Positions 1 through 7,364 of a stretch of 24,557 nucleotides of DNA are shown in pieces. Both the position numbers and the translations under genes were made by a program. Each line of letters starts with the position of its first letter. Position 1 is the first letter of the stretch. Source of the DNA: a virus. Under the pieces are notes generated by a model. That model was given only the letters and a program-made list of their open reading frames with translations. It ran no database searches and was not told where the DNA came from. Where the stretch lies: the IMG/VR virus record IMGVR_UViG_3300042361_000037, positions 1-24,557 of that record, one strand, 5' to 3'.

Positions 1-141
1 GTCCTCCATCATCGGACATTCTGTATGCAACCAGTGACTCTGTTCGTGTTTCAACCATGCATCGTAGGCCCAAGGATAAGAAAATGGTTTGAACGAACTA
101 CGTTCATCAGTCAGTTTTGATTCTACATTTTTCTTTGTCAT
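1..141 (-). CDS. nrdB: Ribonucleotide reductase small subunit NrdB, N-terminal part
   Basis: The 47 codons before the window edge begin MTKKNVESKL and include FKPFSYPWAYDAW followed by KHEQSHWLHTE, the typical N-terminus of the class I ribonucleotide reductase beta subunit. This subunit houses the diiron-tyrosyl radical cofactor that works with NrdA to make deoxyribonucleotides. The metal ligands and radical tyrosine lie beyond the window, so activity cannot be judged. The start overlaps the thioredoxin stop as ATGA, which suggests translational coupling. With nrdA, the nuclease and thioredoxin it forms one transcription unit. Confidence 0.85.
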   Translation of the reverse strand, partial: MTKKNVESKLTDERSSFKPFSYPWAYDAWLKHEQSHWLHTECPMMED

Positions 142-383
142 TCTTTTATCCAATTTTCTAATTTATCTTTTGTCACCAGGCCGACCATTCTACGAACTTC
201 GATGTTTTCATCAAGCATGACCAGTGTAGGAACCGATCTGATTCCATAATCAACAGCCAATTCAGACTGTTCATCAATATCAATGACTTCAATCGGTAGG
301 TTGGTGTCAACACCATCTATCAATTTAGCCATAGCTTTGCATGGTTGGCACCATGATGCGGTGAATCTCAATACTTTTCTCAT
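138..383 (-). CDS. Thioredoxin-like protein (81 aa)
   Basis: A short thioredoxin fold protein with the redox site in FTASWCQPCKAM (CxxC of the type CQPC), followed by a central DYGIRSVPTL segment holding the cis-proline. At 81 residues it is shorter than cellular thioredoxins (about 105) and similar to phage thioredoxin or glutaredoxin proteins. Between nrdA and nrdB it most likely supplies electrons to reduce the C-terminal cysteine pair of NrdA, as T4 NrdC does; that role is inferred from position. I chose the ATG at 383 because it lies one base after the nuclease stop and gives MRKVLRFTASW; the longer frame from 434 would run inside the nuclease gene. Confidence 0.85.
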   Translation of the reverse strand: MRKVLRFTASWCQPCKAMAKLIDGVDTNLPIEVIDIDEQSELAVDYGIRSVPTLVMLDENIEVRRMVGLVTKDKLENWIKE

Positions 384-384
384 A

Positions 385-822
385 TCAGCACCATGATGTT
401 TTAGCTTCGCCGTAGTACTCACGGGCAAAACCATTTGTTATCAACATTTGACGCAGGCTCTTGCCGTCAAGCAAAATATCACCCAATACACGCCCACCAT
501 ATTTGTCCCAACCCATCAATACAACTTGGCGTTTCTGTGCCCCATTGATTTGTGCCTTAGTGAATGCAGTTGCAGCTTGACCACGTGCATCTTCACTTGG
601 GCACATTGCGCGATGACCCTTCTCAGGTGTATCAACACCAAATACACGGACACTCAATTCCTTTTTCAGAGGCTCAGGCAACCAGTTAGCTTGAAACGCC
701 ACTGTGTCACCATCAATTACTCTGGTCAATACTGCATCATATGCAACACCAGCTTTTTCTTTTTGTGCAAAACTTGCGATTGCGGTTAGTGCTATCATAG
801 CACCGATTATTATTTTTTTCAT
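385..822 (-). CDS. Secreted staphylococcal-nuclease-like (SNase) protein, 145 aa
   Basis: The N-terminus MKKIIIGAMIALTAIASFA is a clear signal peptide, so the product should be exported to the periplasm. The body has SNase (thermonuclease-like) motifs: VIDGDTV with the calcium-binding aspartates, VRVFGVDTPE with the arginine, aspartate and glutamate of the active site, and DKYGGRVLGDI with the second arginine. All key catalytic positions of the family appear to be present. The family cuts DNA or RNA non-specifically. The ATG at 822 is chosen because AAAGGAAT lies just upstream and it opens the signal peptide; the frame from 855 would overlap nrdA. An exported nuclease inside a cytoplasmic nucleotide-synthesis operon is odd. 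Confidence 0.85.
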   Translation of the reverse strand: MKKIIIGAMIALTAIASFAQKEKAGVAYDAVLTRVIDGDTVAFQANWLPEPLKKELSVRVFGVDTPEKGHRAMCPSEDARGQAATAFTKAQINGAQKRQVVLMGWDKYGGRVLGDILLDGKSLRQMLITNGFAREYYGEAKTSWC

Positions 823-836
823 TTTTATTCCTTTTG

Positions 837-2630
837 TTATTGGCAAGCTAGGCATTCATCACCACCAATGATTGCACTCAAGTCCAATTCTTTGATGATT
901 TCACGCTCAATGCGCTTTGATACCTTATCCGCTTTAGCCAACTTCTCACTGCGGCAATAGTACAAAGTCTTCAACCCACGTTTCCATGCTAGGAAATGGC
1001 AAGCATGGATATACTTGATGTGTGCATCTGGACGGAAGAATAGATTCAAACTCTGTGCTTGATCAATGTATGGCTGTCTATCTGCGGCGTGTTCAATGAC
1101 CCAACGCTGATCAATCTCCATAGAAGTCTTGAACACTTCACGATCATTTTCATTCATCCATGTTAGGTGTTGCACCGAGCCATCGTTGGCAATGATTGAC
1201 GACCAAACTTCATCAGCCCAGCCATCTGTATGAGTCTCAGCTTCTTTCTGAATGATCTTGTCCAACCAACGATTCTTGTTCAGTGAAGAACCACTCAGTG
1301 TGTCTTGGCGATAAGCATTTGCGCGGTATGGTTCAATGGATGGTGATGTATTGCCCATGATGATGGACGATGATGCATTTGGTGCAATAGCCCACATGTG
1401 GCTGAATCTGCGGCCTGTGCCGACAGCATCAGGTGCCTCACCTCGCTCTTTACCCAACTCAAGATTAGCAACAGCGCCCTTTGTATGGATGTTCTTGAAC
1501 ATCTGGATGTTGTATGACTTAGCCATCACACCTTCAAATGCAATTCCCTTTTTCTGCAAGAATGCATGGAAGCCCAGTGCACCGATACCAATGCTTCGCT
1601 CACGCATAGCAGAGAATTTAGCCCTTGCGATGGTGTCTGGTGCATTGTCGATGAAGTATTGCAAAACGTTGTCTAACATCTCTGCGATATCACGAATGAA
1701 TAGTGGATCATCTTTCCATTCATCATAGTACTCCAGATTCACGGAAGACAGGCAACACACCGCGGTGCGGTCTTTGTTTGTTGGAAGAATGATTTCAGAA
1801 CACAGATTGGATTGTGCAATCTTCAAGCCCAAGTCTTTCTGAAACTGTGGCATTGCACGATTGCTTGTGTCAATGAAGTGGATGTATGGCTCACCTGTCA
1901 ACATACGCATTTCAAGGACTTGTTGCCACAACTCTTTAGCTGATACTGTATCACGAATGGTGTTATCATGTGGATCACGGAAGTGCCAACTATCATCAGC
2001 ATTTGGATCCAACATAGCCTGCTCAACCAATTGCATGAAGTCATCGGTGATATTGATACCGTGATGCAAGTTCAAGGCCCGCATATTTGGATCACCAGTT
2101 GGCTTCCTCATATCCAAAAATAGAGGAATATCTGGATGGCTAATATCAAGATAAGCGGCATAAGAACCGCGGCGAGTACGGCCCTGCCTATAGGCGAGGC
2201 TTGATGCATCATAAGTCCTAAGATGAGGCATGATGCCAGTAGACTTGTCATCAGCAGAACGAATAGCGAATCCAATTCCAATACCTCCGCCGAGCATACT
2301 CAGCCAGTTTACCTCCGAGAGACAATCCACCAAACCTTCTGCACTATCGTGGAGATATGGTAGAAAGCAAGAAATAGGTAGGCCCCGGCTGCTACGACCA
2401 AAAGAAAGGATAGGTGTAGAATAGCTGAGCCAATGCTTAGAAGAATATTCATACAACCTCTGAGCATGTGCTTGATTAGATCCAAAAGTTTTGCTGACAA
2501 ACGCGAATCTCTCCTGTGGTGATTGTTCCTCATCTTTCATGTAGCTTTCTTTAAGGCGCTTCCTACCTAAATCATCGAATAGATTATCCCGAGAATAATC
2601 CACTCTAATATCGTGAACGATACTTTCCAT
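837..2630 (-). CDS. nrdA: Class I ribonucleotide reductase large subunit NrdA
   Basis: This is the alpha subunit that reduces ribonucleoside diphosphates. Visible landmarks are ISCFLPYLHDS with the first active-site cysteine (C88), SNLCSEIILP with the radical cysteine C277 and nearby N275/E279, a second-site cysteine in VCCLSSVNLE, the phosphate-binding APNASSS segment, and a C-terminal DECLACQ with the C593/C596 shuttle pair that thioredoxin would reduce. At 597 residues it is shorter than T4 or E. coli NrdA (about 750), and I see no N-terminal ATP-cone, so overall-activity control by dATP is probably absent. AGGAGA five bases before the ATG at 2630 supports the start. It is followed by the SNase, thioredoxin and nrdB genes. 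Confidence 0.95.
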   Translation of the reverse strand: MESIVHDIRVDYSRDNLFDDLGRKRLKESYMKDEEQSPQERFAFVSKTFGSNQAHAQRLYEYSSKHWLSYSTPILSFGRSSRGLPISCFLPYLHDSAEGLVDCLSEVNWLSMLGGGIGIGFAIRSADDKSTGIMPHLRTYDASSLAYRQGRTRRGSYAAYLDISHPDIPLFLDMRKPTGDPNMRALNLHHGINITDDFMQLVEQAMLDPNADDSWHFRDPHDNTIRDTVSAKELWQQVLEMRMLTGEPYIHFIDTSNRAMPQFQKDLGLKIAQSNLCSEIILPTNKDRTAVCCLSSVNLEYYDEWKDDPLFIRDIAEMLDNVLQYFIDNAPDTIARAKFSAMRERSIGIGALGFHAFLQKKGIAFEGVMAKSYNIQMFKNIHTKGAVANLELGKERGEAPDAVGTGRRFSHMWAIAPNASSSIIMGNTSPSIEPYRANAYRQDTLSGSSLNKNRWLDKIIQKEAETHTDGWADEVWSSIIANDGSVQHLTWMNENDREVFKTSMEIDQRWVIEHAADRQPYIDQAQSLNLFFRPDAHIKYIHACHFLAWKRGLKTLYYCRSEKLAKADKVSKRIEREIIKELDLSAIIGGDECLACQ

Positions 2631-2644
2631 CTTGTCTCCTGTTA

Positions 2645-3328
2645 TTATTTTGATACGAACTCTTGCGCCAAAGGAAATACCTCAGCGATCACTTTGGCAA
2701 TTTCAATTGCCATTTCCCTGTGTTCTTTTTGCGTTGCTTTTTCAGAGCGGACTTCTATGTAGTGAATGAAGGAACGCAGTGTACCATTGATGTACATGCG
2801 TGACACGGTATTTCCTTCGGGTAGAATGGCTCTGGCTTGCTCTTTTGCAATACCCTTTTCCATTGCCCAAGCATAGACTTCCTTTGATTTTTGAATTAAA
2901 TCTCGCTGTAAATTTTGCCACTGATATGCAATCTGACGATGACTATCATTATTCATATCAAGTTCAATTGAATTTTGACGATTCTTGGTGTCTTGCAGCC
3001 TCGCTTCACGAAACACAAAATCTAGGTCCTTAGTTGGATCAGCATATCGTTGGCTAAACTCCTGAAAAGAGAATGACCTGTGGCGTAGAATCTGTCGGGC
3101 GATATCGCGGGTAGTTTCAACTTCAACACATGCAGACACCATCTCCAGAGGACTCCAGTGCTTATTCTTGACCAAGTAATTGATCAGTTTTGTGGATGTT
3201 TCTGTGTTTAGTTGGTTTGCAGGATTTGATACTCTTGCACAAAATGCAATTAGTTCTTGCATATCATATAAGCCTTCATTGGCAATCTCACGGGAGGGTT
3301 TACTATAGCTAATCAGTCGCGCTTTCAT
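2645..3328 (-). CDS. thyX: Flavin-dependent thymidylate synthase ThyX
   Basis: ThyX makes dTMP from dUMP using FAD, NADPH and methylene-tetrahydrofolate. The signature RHRx7S motif is intact as RHRSFSFQEFSQRY at residues 82-95. The C-terminal half contains ARAILPEGNTVSRMYINGTL and RSFIHYIEVR, which match the substrate and flavin binding helices of the family. Length (227 aa) is normal. It starts one base after the primase stop and is followed 14 bases later by nrdA, so it sits in a deoxynucleotide-supply operon. T4 itself uses the unrelated ThyA-type enzyme; ThyX is common in marine T4-like phages. Confidence 0.95.
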   Translation of the reverse strand: MKARLISYSKPSREIANEGLYDMQELIAFCARVSNPANQLNTETSTKLINYLVKNKHWSPLEMVSACVEVETTRDIARQILRHRSFSFQEFSQRYADPTKDLDFVFREARLQDTKNRQNSIELDMNNDSHRQIAYQWQNLQRDLIQKSKEVYAWAMEKGIAKEQARAILPEGNTVSRMYINGTLRSFIHYIEVRSEKATQKEHREMAIEIAKVIAEVFPLAQEFVSK

Positions 3329-3329
3329 G

Positions 3330-4361
3330 TTATACTTTCTTCCAATAATTAAAATTAATTTGTGCTTCGATACCTTTGAAGGTGTTATTACTTATGATAT
3401 CTTCTATTTCATCAGGTGATATCCCACTCATAACCATTTCATTGATATCTTTGCCGTCTACGGTGTCGGGCCATACAACGATGTTATGGCCATGTTTGAT
3501 TGCATCGCCCATGAGATTGACGATTTCTCTATTTCTAGGTTCATTGTCATATATCAGGACTGTCTTTTCAGCATTCAATTGCTTTGCTGTGATGGTCAAG
3601 CTGGAATCTCCAGAGCCAACACAATTGTCCAAGAACAACGAGTCAATCGGTCCTTCGACAATCTTTATGGGTTGAGATATATCTATGCGGTCTAGGCCAT
3701 AGATTAACTTGTTCTCACTGGTATTTGTCTTGATAGTGACATAGCGCAACTTATAGTCAGCAGTCACCAACGCACGACCGGATACACCAATCAGTGCGTT
3801 ATATGAATCATAGAACGGTATGACCAGTCTTGCATCAGCGGTGATCTTATCTTTGCCATGGTCAGGATATACCTCATCACAGAACTTTTTGTAGTTTGCA
3901 GTGAAGTATAGATTCTTGTAATGCTCTAGTGGAATCTTACGATTCTTCAAATAAGAAACACAGAAGTGTTGGTCAGGTAGCTTATCGCATCGTTCGGCAT
4001 TATCGAAAATCTTTTTCTCTACCTTACCAAATCTGGTCACAGGAACATCAAACAATGTTCGGCGAGTTGATACACCATTGTATTCACCAGACTTGTATTT
4101 CTCTAGGACATATTCTTTGTGGATGGTACCATCAAGTCGCTTGATAAAATTACCAAGAGACATACTCTCACCACAGTTGTGGCAAAGGTAAAAAAGACCA
4201 TTTCCGCGCCGGTAGATATACCCACGCATCTTGGTCTTGTTTTTGTGTGAGTCCCCGCATAGAGGACAACGGACGTTGAATAGGTAATCAGACTTGCGCT
4301 GATACTTATTGAAACGGTGTGTGATTCGTTGAACGAATGATAGATCGGTGGACAGACTCAT
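3330..4361 (-). CDS. 61: DNA primase, T4 gp61-like
   Basis: The protein makes RNA primers for lagging-strand synthesis together with the gene 41 helicase. Its N-terminus has a zinc ribbon: CPLC at residues 32-35 and CHNC at 60-63, with CGDSHKNKTKMRGYIY between. The centre carries a TOPRIM domain with KIVEGPIDSLF (catalytic glutamate) and VLIYDNEPRN followed by DGKDINE (acidic metal ligands). Length (343 aa) matches gp61. In T4 gene 61 is close to gene 41; here about 18.7 kb of late genes separate them. A sigma70-type promoter ends only a few bases before the ATG, and no ribosome binding site is visible. Confidence 0.92.
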   Translation of the reverse strand: MSLSTDLSFVQRITHRFNKYQRKSDYLFNVRCPLCGDSHKNKTKMRGYIYRRGNGLFYLCHNCGESMSLGNFIKRLDGTIHKEYVLEKYKSGEYNGVSTRRTLFDVPVTRFGKVEKKIFDNAERCDKLPDQHFCVSYLKNRKIPLEHYKNLYFTANYKKFCDEVYPDHGKDKITADARLVIPFYDSYNALIGVSGRALVTADYKLRYVTIKTNTSENKLIYGLDRIDISQPIKIVEGPIDSLFLDNCVGSGDSSLTITAKQLNAEKTVLIYDNEPRNREIVNLMGDAIKHGHNIVVWPDTVDGKDINEMVMSGISPDEIEDIISNNTFKGIEAQINFNYWKKV

Positions 4362-4369
4362 AGCTATAC

Positions 4370-4397
4370 ATTATATACACATCCACCAAAAAGTCAA
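4370..4397 (-). promoter_or_regulatory. Sigma70-type (early) promoter before the primase gene
   Basis: On the minus strand TTGACT (4397-4392) and a perfect TATAAT (4375-4370) are separated by 16 bases. This is the best host-type promoter I found in the window and fits early expression of primase, thyX and the nrd genes. Transcription would start near 4363, leaving almost no leader before the ATG at 4361. Confidence 0.6.
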
Positions 4398-4398
4398 G

Positions 4399-4836
4399 CT
4401 AATTGAATAGTTTACCTAGTGTTGCTAGATTAACATTTGTTACCAGCCATGCGAATATGACTACACCACCGGTAACAAACCATTTCCATTCAAGGATCTT
4501 TTTTAGCGCGGAATCTTCTTCCTTATTATGCTTGGAAATATCAGCCCTCAGTGACTTGATTTCCTCCATAATACGGCGTTCCGTCAATTCTATCTTATCT
4601 GATAGGTTCCTGTCAACTGTGGAGATGCGAGAATGCATCTCCTTTATGTCTGCAACCGTGTCACTTTTTCTTTTTTCCATATCATTATAGATTTGATTGA
4701 CGACACGATCATGATTGTCCATGAGTCTATCGATAACTTTGTCCATTTTATCACAAAGCACAGTCAGTGATGAAACCTGTGTCTTTAGAACACCCACATC
4801 CACTTTCATATCGATACACTCTTTTTCGTCAGACAT
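4399..4836 (-). CDS. Coiled-coil protein with C-terminal membrane anchor (145 aa)
   Basis: I do not recognise a specific family. Residues about 15-110 are highly charged and helical with heptad-like spacing, so a long coiled coil is likely. Residues about 115-135 (WKWFVTGGVVIFAWLV) form one membrane segment close to the C-terminus. The layout resembles hemolysin XhlA-type and other phage membrane-associated coiled-coil proteins found beside lysis genes. It starts with a TAATG overlap with the secreted protein before it, and both follow a late promoter. A role in lysis timing or envelope interaction is a guess from position. It is the last gene of the late block. Confidence 0.7.
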   Translation of the reverse strand: MSDEKECIDMKVDVGVLKTQVSSLTVLCDKMDKVIDRLMDNHDRVVNQIYNDMEKRKSDTVADIKEMHSRISTVDRNLSDKIELTERRIMEEIKSLRADISKHNKEEDSALKKILEWKWFVTGGVVIFAWLVTNVNLATLGKLFN

Positions 4837-5027
4837 TATTTTTTCTCTGGAACTTTAGTGCCTTCAAGTTTCTTATGAATCTTGATTGTCTTGCAGACTT
4901 CTTTTACTTTACCAGATTTTGCGTCTTTTTCTTCAACGCAAACTTTTTTAGTTTCTGGTTGTTTGTCCGTTGCATATGCTGGAATCAGTGCAAAAGCCAA
5001 CACAAGTGATGCAATTAGTTTTTTCAT
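4836..5027 (-). CDS. Small secreted protein with two cysteines (63 aa)
   Basis: The N-terminus MKKLIASLVLAFALIPAYA is a clean signal peptide with cleavage expected before TDKQ. The mature part is about 44 residues, rich in lysine and glutamate, with two cysteines (KKVCVEE and KEVCKTI) that could form a disulfide in the periplasm. No family recognised. A late promoter box lies 20 bases upstream of the ATG at 5027, inside the end of the preceding gene, and the stop overlaps the next start as TAATG. Confidence 0.75.
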   Translation of the reverse strand: MKKLIASLVLAFALIPAYATDKQPETKKVCVEEKDAKSGKVKEVCKTIKIHKKLEGTKVPEKK

Positions 5028-5257
5028 GAGTTTTTCTCCGTTTTCTTATTTATAGATGCGAATTTCTCAGATGCAGTGAATCCAAGACCAGCCATTGTCA
5101 AATATATCATACCCTCAAACATGTATGATTCCACTTTGTAGTCCCAAAATAGATTAGCAATGAATGCTGTACCACATAACACAAATGCTAGAAAAGTCAC
5201 AACTCTCTTACTACTAAGAGAATTGTTATGTGAGTCGTCTAGCATCCCGTTTAGCAT
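5024..5257 (-). CDS. Small two-segment membrane protein, holin candidate (77 aa)
   Basis: Two hydrophobic segments are visible: residues about 18-38 (RVVTFLAFVLCGTAFIANLF) and about 46-62 (MFEGMIYLTMAGLGFTA), with a short charged tail. Size and topology fit a class II holin, and the gene sits four genes after the endolysin and spanins. The sequence alone does not prove holin function; it could be another accessory membrane protein. The start at 5257 overlaps the previous stop (TAATG) and has GGAG seven bases upstream; a second ATG at 5245 is possible. Confidence 0.65.
   Translation of the reverse strand: MLNGMLDDSHNNSLSSKRVVTFLAFVLCGTAFIANLFWDYKVESYMFEGMIYLTMAGLGFTASEKFASINKKTEKNS
5047..5054 (-). 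promoter_or_regulatory. T4-type late promoter TATAAATA
   Basis: An exact TATAAATA box on the minus strand, the minus-10 element read by sigma factor gp55 in T4-like phages. It lies 20 bases before the ATG at 5027, so the transcript would start just ahead of the ribosome binding region of the small secreted protein. Confidence 0.6.
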
Positions 5258-5736
5258 TATAGCTCCGGCTGTGGTGCAGGTGCAGGTGCTGGCTTGCCGC
5301 CGTAGCCCATGATAACTTGTCCAGCTGGTGCAGGTGCTTCAACATTGAAAGATGTCTCTGCTCTCATAACAGGTGCTACAGATGCTTTAGCAGGCTCAGC
5401 TTGTACTCTTGCAAACTCAACAGTATTCTTAGCGGCCGAATTAGCATTATCTTGTGCTTGCTTCATCATAGCCATCTTTGCATCATTCTCTTCTTTAGTG
5501 CCGCCAGCAAGCATAATGCCTGATAGTGTACCAGTCAAGAAAGTGGCAATAGGCACAATCAACTCAAAGAATTTCTGATCAATTGGGCTGATAGCATTCA
5601 GTGGTTGTGTCACAAAAATTAGTGAGTACAACACAACAAATACGATACCAGTTAGAGTCAATGCAAGACATACGCCGATGAAAAACTTCAATCGGGCCAT
5701 CAATTGCTCTTCGGTGTACATTACATTATTTTGCAC
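5257..5736 (-). CDS. Two-segment membrane protein with proline/alanine-rich tail (159 aa)
   Basis: After a short cytoplasmic part (MYTEEQLMARLKFF) come two membrane segments: FIGVCLALTLTGIVFVVLYS and, about 25 residues later, IVPIATFLTGTLSGIML. The remainder is a charged helix followed by a low-complexity tail ending KPAPAPAPQPEL. I know similar proteins only as conserved hypotheticals of marine T4-like phages. The start is decided by the ribosome binding site: AAAGGAG at 5749-5743 is six bases before a GTG at 5736, whereas the ATG at 5721 is too far away and the ATG at 5805 would overlap the previous gene by 80 bases. It overlaps the previous gene by 11 bases. Confidence 0.75.
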   Translation of the reverse strand: MQNNVMYTEEQLMARLKFFIGVCLALTLTGIVFVVLYSLIFVTQPLNAISPIDQKFFELIVPIATFLTGTLSGIMLAGGTKEENDAKMAMMKQAQDNANSAAKNTVEFARVQAEPAKASVAPVMRAETSFNVEAPAPAGQVIMGYGGKPAPAPAPQPEL

Positions 5737-6019
5737 AGGCTTCTCCTTTAGCTGGCGCTGGGCAAGTCGCTGGCGCAACTGCTCCCAAAACATTTTTATT
5801 TTCATCTGGTGGTCCTAATCTAGGGTCTCTCTGCCCTTTGAATACATGTTCAGGGCAAGTTCTTGTCACATCACATGCTGGTTTTTGACAAACTGGTTTA
5901 TCCCAGTTTTCTGGATTTTGGCAAGGATAGCGAAATCTATCACCACCAAAAATAGCTAGTGCTAGAGGTAAAAGAATTAATACACCTAGCCACTTAAATA
6001 ATTTCACATCACTGTTCAT
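5726..6019 (-). CDS. Membrane-anchored cysteine-rich protein (97 aa)
   Basis: One membrane segment near the N-terminus (LFKWLGVLILLPLALAIFGG) is followed by a hydrophilic domain with six cysteines, in YPCQNPENW, VCQKPACDVTRTC and near the end in ATCPAPAKGEACAK. The domain is probably periplasmic and disulfide bonded. No family recognised. It starts with a one-base overlap with the endolysin stop and lies within the lysis gene group, so a role at the envelope is plausible but unproven. Confidence 0.7.
   Translation of the reverse strand: MNSDVKLFKWLGVLILLPLALAIFGGDRFRYPCQNPENWDKPVCQKPACDVTRTCPEHVFKGQRDPRLGPPDENKNVLGAVAPATCPAPAKGEACAK
5743..5749 (-). promoter_or_regulatory. Ribosome binding site AAAGGAG that sets a GTG start
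   Basis: AAAGGAG on the minus strand, six bases before GTG at 5736. It lies inside the preceding gene and is the reason for choosing the GTG over nearby ATG codons. Confidence 0.7.
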
Positions 6020-6645
6020 TAGTGTGCTCCCAAGACATGGAGCGCATGTTCATAATGCTTGATACGATCCTCAAGACCAATAGTGCCGCCGTTGATTCGC
6101 TTTGTCAATGTAACAATATCACCCTTGTCAGCCCACTGATTCAGATTGTTTGTTTCCCAGAACCAGCAAGCTGATTGTGCAGCACCTTCAAACGTCAACA
6201 GATATTCGGACGCATCTTCTACTGAAATTTGTAGAGATTCTGCAAACCATGTGTAGTTGCTCTTGCCCGTCAATTGAATCAAGCCCTTGCCAGCATAGCG
6301 CCAGCCGTCACCAGTTTCTGGTGCACCATTGCCCATACGATTAGCATACACCAGATTAGCAATAGCTTCCTGCTTGTTTGGCTTACTTGCATATTCGTTT
6401 GCCATAGCATCAGTTGGAAAATACTTTGGAAAAATCTTGCGTAGAGTTACAGCCTTATAATTCAGATTTTCTTTGAGTACCATGAAGTTACCAGACTCAT
6501 GGGCACACTGTGCAACAAATGCTGCGATACGCTGTGGTGTATTGATGTTATAATCAGGCAGCAATTGTGACAGCGCGGCATGCCAGTTGTCGATGTATGG
6601 ATTCTTCGGTAGAAGTTTCCTTAGTTGGTCTTTAGTTAGTTCCAT
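6019..6645 (-). CDS. Endolysin, glycoside hydrolase family 19 type
   Basis: A 208-residue single-domain enzyme of the GH19 (chitinase-like) lysozyme family, which in phages cuts the peptidoglycan glycan chain. The first catalytic glutamate is E50 in AQCAHESGNF. The second conserved block is NRMGNGAPETGDGWRYAGKG followed by LIQLTGKSNY, which forms the rest of the active site and substrate groove. A late KRINGG motif is also typical. There is no signal peptide, so it needs a holin for export. It sits directly after the two spanin genes, forming a full lysis module. Confidence 0.93.
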   Translation of the reverse strand: MELTKDQLRKLLPKNPYIDNWHAALSQLLPDYNINTPQRIAAFVAQCAHESGNFMVLKENLNYKAVTLRKIFPKYFPTDAMANEYASKPNKQEAIANLVYANRMGNGAPETGDGWRYAGKGLIQLTGKSNYTWFAESLQISVEDASEYLLTFEGAAQSACWFWETNNLNQWADKGDIVTLTKRINGGTIGLEDRIKHYEHALHVLGAH

Positions 6646-6911
6646 TATTGTAACACCTCAAATATTTTTTGTTGTTTTTCATGCCACTCAATCCATGCAT
6701 CCATTTTGACTGCACAGCTATAATACATGTTGTAATTCTCGGTAACATTTTTTGCAATATCACTCAACTTTGCGTCCTCAGCTAACAGCTTCAGTGGAGC
6801 ACATTTTTGTTTCAGCATAAGTGGAGCATCTGGAAATTTCATAGTGACGGGCACAGTTGTTGAACAACCCACCAACAGAAATACCATAAAGCATGTTATG
6901 ATTGATTTCAT
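6645..6911 (-). CDS. Outer membrane spanin (o-spanin) lipoprotein candidate (88 aa)
   Basis: The N-terminus has a signal sequence ending in a lipobox, LLVGCST, so the cysteine would be lipid-modified and the protein anchored in the outer membrane. The rest is a short helical periplasmic domain ending in KMDAWIEWHEKQQKIFE. Position immediately after an inner-membrane spanin candidate, with an ATGA overlap, is the classical Rz/Rz1 arrangement, and the endolysin follows. Spanins fuse inner and outer membranes in the last step of lysis. Assignment rests on lipobox, size and gene order rather than sequence family. Confidence 0.8.
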   Translation of the reverse strand: MKSIITCFMVFLLVGCSTTVPVTMKFPDAPLMLKQKCAPLKLLAEDAKLSDIAKNVTENYNMYYSCAVKMDAWIEWHEKQQKIFEVLQ

Positions 6912-7363
6912 TTTTTTGCATCCGGCGGTGTTGCTGCTTTGTTCAGTGAAATTATGAATTCTTTAGGTATTTCACACTCACCGCCAGCGATAAATTTTGT
7001 GTCGTACTTGATAACCTCTTTGTCAACATACTTGATAACTTCTTCACCACGCTCTTTAACGATCTTTGTATTGTTGACCACTTTCTCAACAATTTTGACA
7101 TTCTCTTCCGCAGCTTTGGCTTGCGCTTCAGCGACTTTGATTTGAAGTTCCTTAACTCTTGCTTCCCACTGTTCGTTGTTACTGATTGCACCTGCCATGT
7201 AAGTGCCCAATGCTATCAAAATAATAGACACCATCTGTATCGGTGTCTTATAGACATATACAAACGGAATGAACTTCATGACAAAAGTTGCAGCAAGACC
7301 TAATACACCAGCTAAAAAGCAAGCATAGAAAATCCAGTTAGGAAGCCATTGCAAAATCCACAT
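6908..7363 (-). CDS. Inner membrane spanin (i-spanin) candidate (151 aa)
   Basis: Two hydrophobic segments (about residues 8-30 and 42-60) are followed by a long alanine-, lysine- and glutamate-rich coiled coil (about 65-115) and a tail with GGECEIPKEFIISLNKA. The cysteine-plus-LNKA ending is typical of Rz-like i-spanins, which usually have only one membrane segment, so the extra one is unusual. The coiled coil would span the periplasm to meet the lipoprotein encoded next. The stop overlaps the o-spanin start as ATGA. Confidence 0.75.
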   Translation of the reverse strand: MWILQWLPNWIFYACFLAGVLGLAATFVMKFIPFVYVYKTPIQMVSIILIALGTYMAGAISNNEQWEARVKELQIKVAEAQAKAAEENVKIVEKVVNNTKIVKERGEEVIKYVDKEVIKYDTKFIAGGECEIPKEFIISLNKAATPPDAKK

Positions 7364-7364
7364 T

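Noticed and set aside
448-789. Plus-strand open frames such as 448-789, 1336-1728, 3376-3675, 8694-9047, 14578-15129 and 23671-24045
   Set aside because: They lie opposite clear minus-strand genes, lack ribosome binding sites and family motifs, and have compositions expected from reverse-complement shadows.
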